Source of the DNA: Maribacter sp044594925
GTDB taxonomy: Bacteria > Bacteroidota > Bacteroidia > Flavobacteriales > Flavobacteriaceae
Direction: 5' to 3'
Length of the DNA stretch: 64,000 bases
Assembly (NCBI RefSeq): GCF_044594925.1
Contig: NZ_CP138991.1
Span: 248,001 to 312,000, forward strand
In this document: positions 29,738-38,740 of the stretch, piece after piece
How the letters are laid out: each line of letters starts with the position of its first letter
Position numbering within the stretch: the stretch's first letter is position 1
The notes under the pieces: generated by a model
Told to the model about the DNA's origin: nothing
Seen by the model: the letters and a program-made list of their open reading frames with translations, nothing else
Database searches by the model: none
Made by a program: the position numbers and the translations under genes

Positions 29738-31081
29738 ATGAAACAAACTCAAAAGAATATAGCTATAATAGGGTCTGGTCTAGTGGGATCTTTACTTGCT
29801 ATTTATCTGAGAAAATACCACCATAACATTACAGTTTTTGACCGTAGACCGGACATTAGAGGAATTCAGTTTTCAGGACGATCTATAAACCTTGCCATGA
29901 GTAATAGGGGATGGGCGGCACTGGAAGCGGTAGGTATAGCATCGGAAATTAGAAAAATTGGCATTCCACTCGATAAAAGGGCCATGCACGTTGTAGGTAA
30001 AGAGGAGTACTATCAAAAATATGGAAAGGAAGGAGAAGCCATTTGGTCTATTTCTAGAGGTGTTCTTAACAAAAGAATGATTGATTTGGCTGAAAAAGCC
30101 GGTGTAAATTTTAGGTTTGAGGAAAAGGTTTGGGATATAGATCTGCCAGAGGCTAAAATTTACACTGGGGAATCTGAAAAAAGTGAATGGAAGGCCTACC
30201 AGTATGACATGGTTTTTGGATGTGATGGTGCTTTTTCTAGGGTAAGGCATAAGATGCAAAGAAGGAGTAGGTTTGATTACTCGCAAGATTTTATAGATGT
30301 TGGATATAAGGAATTGACCATTCCTCCCAATGCTAATGGCACTCATAAATTGGATAAAAACTCCTTTCATATTTGGCCTAGGGGTAAGTTTATGCTCATT
30401 GCCATGCCCAATTTGGATGGCAGCTTTACATGTACCTTGTTCATGCCTTTTGAAGGGGAGGTGTCCTTTGAACAGATTGTTTCCAAAACGGATGCAAAAA
30501 AGTTTTTTAAAACGTATTTCCCAAATGTTAGTAGAGATATTGAAAATCTAACAGAAGACTTTTTTAAAAACCCAACAAGTGCTATGGTTACCATGAAGTG
30601 CTATCCTTGGACGTATTGGGACAAGGTTGCTTTAGTAGGTGATTCCGCCCACGCCGTGGTGCCTTTCTATGGACAAGGCATGAACGCGGGCTTTGAAGAT
30701 ATTTATTGCCTAAATAACATTATAAGAAAATATGGTGATGATTGGGAAACCATTTTTAAAATATATCAAGAAGAGCGTAAACCCAATGTAGATGCCATTG
30801 CCGAATTAAGCTATCGAAATTTTATAGAGATGAGCAGTAAAACTGCGGACACCAATTTTTTACTTCAGAAGAAGATTGAAAAACACTTTGCTGCCAAACA
30901 TCCAGATAAATGGATTCCTGTATATTCTCGTGTTACTTTCTCTAATAGACCCTACGCCGAAGCCTTGTCCATAGGGGACAAGCAAGAATTAATTATGAAA
31001 GAGGTCATGCAATTACCCAATATTACTGCTATTTGGGATTCAGCGGAAGTAGAAAATAAGATTTTGGATTTATTGTCCTAG
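29738..31081 (+). CDS. kmo: Kynurenine 3-monooxygenase
   Basis: 447 residues from ATG at 29738; a longer frame from TTG 29648 adds 30 hydrophobic residues that are not family-like, while MKQTQKNIAIIGSGLVGS gives the FAD Rossmann motif at the expected N-terminus. Further motifs: FDRRPDIRGIQFSGRSINLA, FGCDGAFSRVR and VALVGDSAHAVVPFYGQGMN, the FAD/substrate region of group A flavin monooxygenases. The reaction is NADPH- and O2-dependent hydroxylation of L-kynurenine to 3-hydroxykynurenine, on the path from tryptophan to quinolinate and NAD. No other kynurenine-pathway gene is in the window. Its 3' end overlaps the convergent DUF4174 gene by 4 bp. Confidence 0.92.
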   Translation: MKQTQKNIAIIGSGLVGSLLAIYLRKYHHNITVFDRRPDIRGIQFSGRSINLAMSNRGWAALEAVGIASEIRKIGIPLDKRAMHVVGKEEYYQKYGKEGEAIWSISRGVLNKRMIDLAEKAGVNFRFEEKVWDIDLPEAKIYTGESEKSEWKAYQYDMVFGCDGAFSRVRHKMQRRSRFDYSQDFIDVGYKELTIPPNANGTHKLDKNSFHIWPRGKFMLIAMPNLDGSFTCTLFMPFEGEVSFEQIVSKTDAKKFFKTYFPNVSRDIENLTEDFFKNPTSAMVTMKCYPWTYWDKVALVGDSAHAVVPFYGQGMNAGFEDIYCLNNIIRKYGDDWETIFKIYQEERKPNVDAIAELSYRNFIEMSSKTADTNFLLQKKIEKHFAAKHPDKWIPVYSRVTFSNRPYAEALSIGDKQELIMKEVMQLPNITAIWDSAEVENKILDLLS

Positions 31082-31488
31082 TATTTCATTTCGGCCCTTC
31101 TCATAGGCATACTGTCTATAAGGTTAAAAATAGTTTCTGCTTTAACGGGGTAGGGTTCCTTAAATTTTACGCCACCATCTTTACCCAATAAAATGACACC
31201 TTCAAAAGAGGGTTTAATTAGACGTTCGCTTTGTAGTGAAAGAAGCGCTCCATTATCATCATAAAACGAACCTTGGGCGTATAACAATAGTAAAAGAGCA
31301 CGCTCCTCAACTTCTTTCTCCTGGGATTTAAAAGCTAACATAGCAGGTTTAGCTTTGGAAAACTTTTGGTCACTATCCGTAAAAATAACCACTCTATTTT
31401 TCCATTTAAAATCAGAAAGGTCCTGTGAGTATAGCATAAAGGATGTGGAATATATAATGATCAAGCAAAAATTTCGTAGGGTGTACAT
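31078..31488 (-). CDS. DUF4174 family secreted protein
   Basis: 136 residues with an N-terminal signal peptide (IIYSTSFMLYSQ) and the DUF4174 core: DLSDFKWKNRVVIFTDS near the start, VILLGKDGGVKFKEPYPV, and the C-terminal IDSMPMRRAEMKY. The fold predicted for this family is thioredoxin-like but no CxxC is present, so redox catalysis is unlikely. Function is not known. It lies convergent with kmo (4-bp overlap) and downstream of the Nif3 operon terminator, so it probably has its own promoter. Confidence 0.8.
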   Translation of the reverse strand: MYTLRNFCLIIIYSTSFMLYSQDLSDFKWKNRVVIFTDSDQKFSKAKPAMLAFKSQEKEVEERALLLLLYAQGSFYDDNGALLSLQSERLIKPSFEGVILLGKDGGVKFKEPYPVKAETIFNLIDSMPMRRAEMKY

Positions 31489-31505
31489 GTCTTAATATAA
31501 ATAAA

Positions 31506-31531
31506 AAAGCCATCTTTTAAAAGATGGCTTT
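31506..31531 (-). terminator. Terminator of the nif3 / coiled-coil gene pair
   Basis: A perfect 26-bp palindrome (arms aaagccatctttt) lies 22 bp past the stop at 31553 and is followed on the minus strand by T6. Confidence 0.85.
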
Positions 31532-31552
31532 ACTAATACTATTTTAATGCTA

Positions 31553-32332
31553 TTATAATTTGGAGAACATTTTTTGCATTTTCTCGGATTCTTCTTCCGC
31601 TAAAGTCGGATCAACCAAAATTCTACCACTGTGTTCATCGGTAATTATTTTCTTGCGAGAAGCTATCTCTACTTGTACTTGTGGTGGTATCGTGAAAAAT
31701 GAACCTCCAGAAGCACCTCTTTCGATGGGAACAACAGCTAGGCCATTTTTAACGTTATTACGAATACGAGCATAGGCTTTCACCAAACGCTCTTCTATCT
31801 TATCTTGGTACTTTATAGATTCTTCCAAAAGCGCTTTTTCTTCTTTCTCGGTTTCCGCGAGAATAGCATCTAACTCTCCTTTTTTATGTTTAAGGTGAGC
31901 CTCACGTTCGCTCAAACGTTCCTTAGTTTCAGAAATAACCTCTTTCTTTTGATCTATCTGAGCTTTAAATTCTTTAATATTCTTTTCAGCTAATTGTATT
32001 TCCAATTCCTGAAATTCTAGTTCTTTACTAATAGAATTGAATTCTCTACTGTTACGAACATTTTTTTGTTGCTCTGTGTATTTCTTTATCAAGGCTTTCG
32101 CTTCCTCAATAAGATTTTTCTTTGCACCTATTTCAAAATTGATAGTTTCTAAATCGGTTTTAAGTTTATCCATTCTAGTTTTTAGGCCTAGGACGTCATC
32201 TTCCAAATCTTCAACTTCCAAAGGTAACTCACCACGAACGTTGCGTATTTCATCTACTCTTGAGTCAATTAATTGCAGGTCATATAATGCTCTTAACTTC
32301 GCTTCTACAGATGAATCTTCTTTTTTTGCCAT
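31553..32332 (-). CDS. Coiled-coil C4-zinc-ribbon family protein lacking the zinc cysteines
   Basis: 259 residues. Residues about 20-185 are a long charged coiled coil (for example VEDLEDDVLGLKTRMDKLKT). The C-terminal part, GASGGSFFTIPPQVQVEIAS and TDEHSGRILVDP, aligns with the zf-RING_7/C4 zinc-ribbon domain of this family, where GxCGGCF and CEHCGRILV carry four cysteines. Here all four are replaced (S, S, D and S), so zinc binding there is not possible. It starts 2 bp after the Nif3-like gene, a conserved pairing, so the two proteins probably work together. The family is proposed to act in nucleic-acid or translation-related processes; no activity can be assigned here. Confidence 0.85.
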   Translation of the reverse strand: MAKKEDSSVEAKLRALYDLQLIDSRVDEIRNVRGELPLEVEDLEDDVLGLKTRMDKLKTDLETINFEIGAKKNLIEEAKALIKKYTEQQKNVRNSREFNSISKELEFQELEIQLAEKNIKEFKAQIDQKKEVISETKERLSEREAHLKHKKGELDAILAETEKEEKALLEESIKYQDKIEERLVKAYARIRNNVKNGLAVVPIERGASGGSFFTIPPQVQVEIASRKKIITDEHSGRILVDPTLAEEESEKMQKMFSKL

Positions 32333-32334
32333 AC

Positions 32335-33435
32335 TTAAAAATACTTGATAGGATTTGTTATACTTTCCGATAAACGGATTGCAAAATTAGGAATTTTTTT
32401 CGTAAGATAATCAACTAAAAGAGTTTTTGTAAACTGCTCAGTTTCAAAGTGTCCAATATCCGCTATGACCATCTGTTTTTCCGCTTCGTAAAATTGATGG
32501 TATTTTATGTCTGCCGTCACAAATATATCTGCCTTAGCTTGCTTTGCCGCTCTTATAGCAAAGGCACCACTTCCTCCTAAAACCGCTACTCGCTTTACAG
32601 GTTTTCCAATTAATTCCGAATGTCTTACGACCGTTGCGTTCATTTTTTTCTTCAGGAAGGTCAGAAAAACTTCTTCTGCCATAGGTTCTTCTAGTTCTGC
32701 TACCATGCCCATACCTATATGTTGGTTGGTGTTTTCTAGTGTTGTCACTTCATAGGCTACTTCCTCATAAGGATGGTTCTTTTTTAGGGAAGTTAAAATC
32801 TTATGTTCGTCCATTTTTGGATAGGTAAGTGAAATCATTACCTCCTCATCAATGTGTGTTTTTCCTTTTTCTCCTTTTAACGGATTGGTATTTTCTCCTG
32901 GCCTGTAACTTCCTTTGCCTATTGTTGTAAAACTGCAGTTGTCGTAGTTTCCAATAGTGCCAGCTCCTGCTTTAAATAATTCTTCTCGTAGTTTGTCCGC
33001 AGCATCTGCCGGTACATACGTGACTAATTTTTTGATGGTTCCTTTCTGAGGAATCAATATTCTTCTATCTATTAATTCTAGAACTTCGCAGATTTTAGCG
33101 TTTACACCATTAAAAGAATTGTCTAGCGCGGTATGTGGGGAGTATATGGCGATGTCGTTTTTTATTGCTTTTAAAACGGTACGCTCCACGTAATTCCTTC
33201 CGGTCAACTTTTTTAATCCATCAAAAATAATTGGATGGAAACTTACGATAAGATTACAGTTATTGGCGATTGCTTCATCAACTACGTGTTCTAGTGTATC
33301 AAGGGTTACCAATATACCCTTCACTTTCATCTGACTATCGCCAACGAGAAGACCAACATTGTCAAAGCCCTCGGCATAATCTAAAGGAGCAAGTTCTTCT
33401 AAAATTTCTATAACACCATTTACTGTCATTTTCAA
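32335..33435 (-). CDS. Nif3-like dinuclear metal centre hexameric protein
   Basis: 366 residues, the long bacterial form of the NIF3/YbgI family with a PII-like insert (about 130-240, VTYVPADAADKLREELFKAG). The metal-site landmarks are VSFHPIIFDGLKKLTG (first His), YSPHTALDNSFNGVN (second His and Asp), and DIGHFETEQF near the C-terminus. Members bind two metal ions inside a toroidal hexamer and are listed as GTP cyclohydrolase I type 2 homologues, though the true substrate is debated. It is the first gene of a pair with the coiled-coil protein downstream and diverges from lpxK. Confidence 0.9.
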   Translation of the reverse strand: MKMTVNGVIEILEELAPLDYAEGFDNVGLLVGDSQMKVKGILVTLDTLEHVVDEAIANNCNLIVSFHPIIFDGLKKLTGRNYVERTVLKAIKNDIAIYSPHTALDNSFNGVNAKICEVLELIDRRILIPQKGTIKKLVTYVPADAADKLREELFKAGAGTIGNYDNCSFTTIGKGSYRPGENTNPLKGEKGKTHIDEEVMISLTYPKMDEHKILTSLKKNHPYEEVAYEVTTLENTNQHIGMGMVAELEEPMAEEVFLTFLKKKMNATVVRHSELIGKPVKRVAVLGGSGAFAIRAAKQAKADIFVTADIKYHQFYEAEKQMVIADIGHFETEQFTKTLLVDYLTKKIPNFAIRLSESITNPIKYF

Positions 33436-33451
33436 TAAAATATAAGGTTAT

Positions 33452-33459
33452 CAAAGATA
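33452..33459 (-). promoter_or_regulatory. Putative -7 box of the nif3 operon
   Basis: TATCTTTG on the minus strand matches TAnnTTTG, 16 bp before the ATG at 33435, in the 45-bp gap to the divergent lpxK. A TTG lies 24 bp further upstream, longer than the usual spacing. Confidence 0.35.
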
Positions 33460-33480
33460 AAATATTATATTTTCGTTCCG

Positions 33481-34479
33481 ATGCAACTGTTGAGAAAACT
33501 TCTTTTTCCCATTTCCTTAATTTATGCCTTAGTGGTACGCATTAGAAACTTTTGCTATGATATAGACCTATTTAAATCGAAAACATATACTACACCCACC
33601 GTTTGCATAGGCAACCTTAGTGTTGGCGGTACTGGCAAGACACCCATGGTAGAGTTTTTGATAAGAACGCTTCAGAAGGACTATAAGTTGGCCGTATTAA
33701 GTAGAGGTTATAAACGTAAAACAGCTGGTTTTATGATTGCAAACGCTAAAACACGCGTGGAAGCAATTGGAGATGAACCTTATCAAATTTTCAAGAAATT
33801 TCCTAGGGTTAGCGTTGCAGTAGATGTGGATAGACGTAACGGGATTGAGCAGCTTGAGAAAACCTTAGATCCTGATATCATTATACTAGATGATGCTTTT
33901 CAACATAGACGCGTAAAGCCTTCACATACCATTTTACTTACGGCATATGATAATATGTATGTAAATGATTGGTACCTTCCAACGGGCGATTTGAGGGATA
34001 GTAAATATGCCGCTAACAGGGCGGATTTAATTGTTATAACCAAATGCCCTCGTGCAATTTCTGAAACCGAAAAAAGAGCTATTAGGGAACAAATGAAGCT
34101 CTCTGAACATCAGCAGGTGTTATTTTCATTTCTGGAATACGACAATAAATTACAAGGCACACATGGTGCGTATAATTTACAGTCATTTGAGAATGAAGAA
34201 ATTACCTTGGTTACAGGCATTGCCAATCCAAAACCGTTATTTGATTATTTAGTTGCTAAGGGCTTAAGAGTTTTGCATTTGGCCTATGCGGATCATCATT
34301 TTTTTACTGAGAAGGAGGTACAATTATTCAAAACTAAGGAAACGATTATAACAACGGAGAAGGACTATATGCGTTTAGCAGGTAAGGTCGAAAATCTATA
34401 TTATCTTCCTATTCGGCATGCTTTTTGGGCTGAAGATGAGGCGGTAATAGAAGCGTACTTAACTGGTATTATGAAGTAG
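33481..34479 (+). CDS. lpxK: Tetraacyldisaccharide 4'-kinase
   Basis: 332 residues, usual size. The Walker A motif GNLSVGGTGKT lies at about 44-54 after a short N-terminal membrane-associated helix (FPISLIYALVV). Further family landmarks are LSRGYKRKTAGF, GDEPYQIFKKFP, DDAFQHRRVKPS and TTEKDYMRL. It phosphorylates the 4'-position of the lipid A disaccharide at the inner membrane, which fits a Gram-negative envelope. The 3' end overlaps the convergent histidine kinase gene by 11 bp. Confidence 0.95.
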   Translation: MQLLRKLLFPISLIYALVVRIRNFCYDIDLFKSKTYTTPTVCIGNLSVGGTGKTPMVEFLIRTLQKDYKLAVLSRGYKRKTAGFMIANAKTRVEAIGDEPYQIFKKFPRVSVAVDVDRRNGIEQLEKTLDPDIIILDDAFQHRRVKPSHTILLTAYDNMYVNDWYLPTGDLRDSKYAANRADLIVITKCPRAISETEKRAIREQMKLSEHQQVLFSFLEYDNKLQGTHGAYNLQSFENEEITLVTGIANPKPLFDYLVAKGLRVLHLAYADHHFFTEKEVQLFKTKETIITTEKDYMRLAGKVENLYYLPIRHAFWAEDEAVIEAYLTGIMK

Positions 34480-36688
34480 AATTCTGTATCTTCTTGTCAA
34501 AAATATTCTCTCCTATTTTTTGATAGAAAATCTCCGGTTTAAAAGGTTTTGTTACCACATCATTGCATCCTGCAGCGTAAAAACTCTCTAAACTATCATC
34601 TAATGAAATTGCGGTCAGGGCTATAATGGGTGTTTGTTGATCAAACTCACGTATTTGTATAGTTGCCTCTTCGCCGCTGATTCCGGGCATATGAATATCC
34701 ATTAAAATAGCGTCGTAGACATTTTCCTTGGCAAGCACAACGGCCTCTTCACCATTACTGGCAATATCACTAGTGATATCCTTTTTGGTCAGCATTTTCT
34801 TGGTGATGACCTGGTTAATTTTGTTGTCCTCAACTATCATTAAGTGAAGGCCTTTAAAATCGTAGTCTCTCTGGGTAATTTCAAAATCAACGGTATCGAC
34901 AAGGTCTTCTAAACTTTTCATATCCACTTCAAAAAAGAAGGAGCTTCCCTCACCGAGGCTACTTTTAAGCTGAATTTTACTACCAAAAAGTTTCAATAAG
35001 CTTTTTACTATGGTAAGACCAAGACCGGTGCCTCCGTATTCTCTGTTTATTTGGATAGAACCTTGTTCAAAGCCTTCAAAAATACTTTGCTGTTTTTCTT
35101 TAGAAATACCGATACCATCATCTTTTACCTCAAAATAGATTTTTACTTCCTCGTTTTCTTTTTTGAGTAGTTTGGCAATTACCGTGACTTTTCCGTCTTT
35201 GGTGAATTTTATAGCGTTACCTATAAGATTCATGAAAACTTGGGACAGCTTTAATGGGTCACTCATTAAATGGTTTGGAATATCTGAGTCGTAATCTAGA
35301 ATTATCTGTGTTTTGTTTGCTTTGGCACTTTGTTGAAGGGAATCAATAACTTCATTGATAATCTTTTTCAGGTTAAACTCCATGTTTAAAGGCTCCAACT
35401 TATTGGCATCAATTTTATTGATATGAAGGATGTCGTTAATAAAGTTTAAAAGATAATCTCCAGAAAACTTTAAGGCCTTTAAATGTTCTTTTTGATGATC
35501 GGATGGGTTTTCCTCTAAGAGTAAATGCGTAAGACCCGTAACGGCATATAAGGGAGTTCGGAGCTCATGACTAACTGTAGATAAAAAGTTGGTTTTGGCC
35601 TCCATTGCCTGTACTGCGCCATCTCTGGCGACTTGTAGTTCTTTGTTTTTTGTCTGTAAGAGATCGTTTGTCTTTAGTTTAATTTGGTTGTTGCGGTACA
35701 AAGAGACCGCCAAGAGAGTTATAATTATAAGAAAGGCCGATGTTAGTATTGCGGTAATTTCAGATCTGTTCTGAGATTCCGTAAGTTCTTGGATTTTATC
35801 TTCCTGTCTTATAATTTCCTCGGTTTTAAAGTCGTCCCGTATCTTATCAGCGGTTTTAGCTTCTAACTTTAGTTTTTCAATATTGAATATAGAATCTTTG
35901 ATTTCAATTAGATTTCTATTGTTAGCCAGTGATTTTTCGTACTGTCCTAGTTTTTCATATACTTTCGTCAAGAGTTCATTAGCTCCTTTGGTTTCCATGA
36001 AAAAACCATTTTTATTAGCTAATTCTAAGGCATTTTCACCATTTTTTGCACTCTCCTCTAAATTTTCGGTTTTAAGATTTAGTTCTGCCAAGCCTAGATA
36101 AGCCTGAGTGGTTAAATAGTCTTTTTCGTAAATGTCCGTATTTACAACGAGCGAATTTAAATTTTTTGAAGCACTTTCATACTTTTCCAAATTCATATAA
36201 ACTTGAGCTTCGGTAAGGAGTATATTATTGAAAAAATTACGGTCGTTATTTAGTTGTTTAGCTTCATTGAGCATAAATAGCGCCTGAAAATTTTGATTGC
36301 TACGATAGAGCAAAATGGCCTCTATATATTTATGAATGGCATCTCCGTAAGGGTAGGCAATGTCTTTTAAAAGTACGCTGGCTCTGTCCCAATAAAACTG
36401 GGTGTCCGCTTCTTTTTCTAATTTTAGGTACAGTAATGAGAGCTCGTGATAACTATCTATTAGTGCCTTGATATCTTCATTTTTCTCTGCTTCTTCCGAA
36501 GCTTTATCCAAAGTTTCCAAGGCTTGGTCTATCTTGTTCTGATTTCTTAGTTTTCTTGCTTCGTTGAAGTAGGGGGCGATATCTTTGTATGGGATAGAGT
36601 CTTGGGCATATAATGGACTCGCTATTATTGAGAATAACAATAATAAAACAAAATGCTTTAGGCTTTTATGTAATGAAGAGAATTTCAA
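34469..36688 (-). CDS. TPR-sensor hybrid histidine kinase with receiver domain
   Basis: 739 residues starting at TTG (36688) that overlaps the TGA stop of the GAPDH gene as TTGA; no ATG precedes the signal peptide (FVLLLLFSIIASPLYAQ). Residues 35-270 are TPR-like helices, probably periplasmic. A transmembrane helix lies at 311-331, a linker coiled coil at 333-365, HisKA with His374 (STVSHELRTPL), HATPase_c with N491, DDGIGIS and GGTGLGLTIV, and a receiver domain from about 613 with phospho-acceptor D664 (ILMDIHMPG). This is the tetratricopeptide hybrid-kinase layout common in Bacteroidetes. Its output is not obvious, since no DNA-binding domain is present; it may pass phosphate to a separate partner. 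Ligand unknown. Confidence 0.9.
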   Translation of the reverse strand: MKFSSLHKSLKHFVLLLLFSIIASPLYAQDSIPYKDIAPYFNEARKLRNQNKIDQALETLDKASEEAEKNEDIKALIDSYHELSLLYLKLEKEADTQFYWDRASVLLKDIAYPYGDAIHKYIEAILLYRSNQNFQALFMLNEAKQLNNDRNFFNNILLTEAQVYMNLEKYESASKNLNSLVVNTDIYEKDYLTTQAYLGLAELNLKTENLEESAKNGENALELANKNGFFMETKGANELLTKVYEKLGQYEKSLANNRNLIEIKDSIFNIEKLKLEAKTADKIRDDFKTEEIIRQEDKIQELTESQNRSEITAILTSAFLIIITLLAVSLYRNNQIKLKTNDLLQTKNKELQVARDGAVQAMEAKTNFLSTVSHELRTPLYAVTGLTHLLLEENPSDHQKEHLKALKFSGDYLLNFINDILHINKIDANKLEPLNMEFNLKKIINEVIDSLQQSAKANKTQIILDYDSDIPNHLMSDPLKLSQVFMNLIGNAIKFTKDGKVTVIAKLLKKENEEVKIYFEVKDDGIGISKEKQQSIFEGFEQGSIQINREYGGTGLGLTIVKSLLKLFGSKIQLKSSLGEGSSFFFEVDMKSLEDLVDTVDFEITQRDYDFKGLHLMIVEDNKINQVITKKMLTKKDITSDIASNGEEAVVLAKENVYDAILMDIHMPGISGEEATIQIREFDQQTPIIALTAISLDDSLESFYAAGCNDVVTKPFKPEIFYQKIGENIFDKKIQNSTS

Positions 36689-37695
36689 ATATATTCTTTG
36701 TTGTTCATAAAATGTATAAGGTCAATAATTCTGCTGCTGTAGCCAGTTTCATTATCGTACCAACCTATTATTTTAACCATTTTCCCTATTACGGAAGTCA
36801 TCTGAGAATCAAACGTACAAGAATGAGAACTATTGTTTATATCAATAGATACTATAGGGTCTTCCGTGTAAAATAGGATATCCTTTAATTCGTTATCTGC
36901 TGACTTTTCAAAAGTATCATTTATTTCTTTAATAGTAATATTCCTTTTTACATTGAAGGTAATATCTGTCAAAGAACCATTTGGAACTGGGACTCTGATA
37001 CCGCAGCCACCGATTACATCAGCTAAATCGGGGAAAATTCGAGTTAATGCTTTTGCGGCTCCTGTAGTTGTGGGAACAATAGATTGCGATGCTGCTCTGG
37101 CTCTTCTTAAATCTCGATGCGGTTGATCATGTAAGCTTTGATCACTGGTGTAAGAGTGTATTGTGGTAATATAGGCCTGCTCAATACCACATAAATCATT
37201 GATGACTTTAATCATTGGTGCCGCATTATTAGTAGTGCACGAGGCATTGGATATAATTTCGTCGTTTTTAGTTAAGGCACCTTCATTAATACCGTAAACT
37301 ATCATTTTAATAGCCTCGTCAATAGGTGGAACGGATAATATAACTTTCTTGGCGCCATTTTTTAAATGATAGTCTAGGCTTTCTTTGGTCTTAAATTTTC
37401 CGGAACATTCAACGACTATGTCAACTTTTTGAGCTGTCCAGTTTATCTCTTTAGGGTGCTTTTGATTAGTAAGTTTTATAGCTTCTTTTTCTACAATAAT
37501 ATGTTGATCGTCATAAGATATAGACGAGTTCATTATCCCATGAATACTATCGTATTTCAAAAGATGTGACAGTGTTTTGGTATCCGCCAAATCATTAATC
37601 GCCACCACTTTAAGATTGGGATGATTTTGAAGTAGCCTGAAAAATGTACGGCCTATACGACCAAAGCCATTGATACCTATGTTAACTGTTTTCAT
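36685..37695 (-). CDS. gap: Glyceraldehyde-3-phosphate dehydrogenase, type I
   Basis: 336 residues, full length. NAD-binding motif NIGINGFGRIGRTFFR at the N-terminus; catalytic Cys153 in SNASCTTNNAAP; catalytic His in ITTIHSYTSDQ; DLRRARAASQSIVPTTTGAA for phosphate binding; GWYDNETGYS near the end. It oxidises and phosphorylates glyceraldehyde 3-phosphate to 1,3-bisphosphoglycerate in glycolysis, or the reverse in gluconeogenesis. Some positions are less usual (YDSIHGIMNSSISYDD), so it may be a second, accessory GAPDH of the genome. It overlaps the start of the hybrid kinase gene by 4 bp, implying co-translation. Confidence 0.93.
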   Translation of the reverse strand: MKTVNIGINGFGRIGRTFFRLLQNHPNLKVVAINDLADTKTLSHLLKYDSIHGIMNSSISYDDQHIIVEKEAIKLTNQKHPKEINWTAQKVDIVVECSGKFKTKESLDYHLKNGAKKVILSVPPIDEAIKMIVYGINEGALTKNDEIISNASCTTNNAAPMIKVINDLCGIEQAYITTIHSYTSDQSLHDQPHRDLRRARAASQSIVPTTTGAAKALTRIFPDLADVIGGCGIRVPVPNGSLTDITFNVKRNITIKEINDTFEKSADNELKDILFYTEDPIVSIDINNSSHSCTFDSQMTSVIGKMVKIIGWYDNETGYSSRIIDLIHFMNNKEYI

Positions 37696-37761
37696 GGCAT
37701 AAAATTAAGGCTTTAAAAGCTGCTGAGAACTTTCTGTTTAAAACTTGATGGAGTAAAAGTA

Positions 37762-38637
37762 CTAATGAATATGTTTATGGGCCTTATAAGAAGAACGCAC
37801 CAAAGCACCACTTTCTACATGTCTAAAACCCATTTCCAAACCAATCGTTTCATATTTCTTAAACTGCTCCGGTGTAATAAATTCTTTTACGGGCAAGTGT
37901 TTTTTTGAGGGCTGTAAATATTGTCCGATAGTAACAATATCTACCTTTGCTTTTCGTAAATCTTGCATTGTTGCAATCACTTCTTCCTCTAATTCGCCAA
38001 GGCCCAACATTATGCCGGATTTTGTTCTATTAATGCCACTTGCTTTTAAATAACGTAAAACTTCTAGACTTCGTTCGTATTTTGCTTGTATCCGTACTTC
38101 CCTGGTTAGCCTTTTTACGGTCTCCATATTATGTGACACCACTTCTGGTGCAACAGCCACGATACGGTCAATATGTCTTTCTATACCTTGAAAATCAGGA
38201 ATAAGTGTCTCTAGCGTAGTATTTGGATTCATTCTTCTGATAGCCTTTACAGTTTCGGCCCAAATAATAGAGCCCATATCTTTAAGGTCGTCTCGGTCTA
38301 CTGAAGTAATTACGGCATGTTTAATTCCCATAATTTTTATAGATCTTCCCACCTTTTCTGGCTCAGCCCAATCTACATCTTCTGGTCTACCAGTTTTAAC
38401 ACCACAAAAACCACAAGAACGGGTACAAATATTACCTAATATCATAAATGTGGCGGTACCCTCTCCCCAACATTCGCCCATATTCGGGCAACTACCAGAA
38501 GTACAAATGGTATGCAAATCATACTTTTCCACCAAACCTCTTAGTTGGGTGTATTTTTTACCTGTAGGGAGCTTTACCCTAAGCCATTTTGGTTTTCCTT
38601 TTGGGGGCGCTACATTTTCTTTTACTGCTACGGACAT
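37762..38637 (-). CDS. lipA: Lipoyl synthase
   Basis: 291 residues. The auxiliary cluster cysteines are in CTSGSCPNMGECW, and the radical SAM CxxxCxxC is CTRSCGFC. Further landmarks: GGVKTGRP-like GVKTGRPEDVDW, ITSVDRDDLKD, SHNMETVKRLT, KSGIMLGLGE and the C-terminal GALVRSSYKA with the terminal-region serine ligand of the auxiliary cluster. It inserts two sulfur atoms into octanoyl groups on carrier proteins. A 66-bp gap separates it from the downstream gap gene, which could be co-transcribed. Confidence 0.95.
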   Translation of the reverse strand: MSVAVKENVAPPKGKPKWLRVKLPTGKKYTQLRGLVEKYDLHTICTSGSCPNMGECWGEGTATFMILGNICTRSCGFCGVKTGRPEDVDWAEPEKVGRSIKIMGIKHAVITSVDRDDLKDMGSIIWAETVKAIRRMNPNTTLETLIPDFQGIERHIDRIVAVAPEVVSHNMETVKRLTREVRIQAKYERSLEVLRYLKASGINRTKSGIMLGLGELEEEVIATMQDLRKAKVDIVTIGQYLQPSKKHLPVKEFITPEQFKKYETIGLEMGFRHVESGALVRSSYKAHKHIH

Positions 38638-38651
38638 ACCTAATTTTTACA

Positions 38652-38659
38652 CAAATATA
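38652..38659 (-). promoter_or_regulatory. Putative -7 box of lipA
   Basis: TATATTTG on the minus strand matches TAnnTTTG, 14 bp before the lipA start at 38637. No clear -33 element at the usual distance. Confidence 0.35.
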
Positions 38660-38740
38660 CGAACTAAATTGCACCCGTACCGAGCAGAAAGAGCTGCTTA
38701 GTTGTTATAAAAAAGTAAATGTTTTTAAGTTGTATTGGGG

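Noticed and set aside
29873..30594. Antisense open frames of 165 and 75 residues within kmo
   Set aside because: They lie opposite a conserved coding frame and have no recognisable domain.
38683..38698. Short inverted repeat agcag / ctgct near lipA as a terminator of the sigma gene
   Set aside because: The stem is only 5 bp, has no T-tract and sits upstream of lipA, not downstream of the sigma gene.
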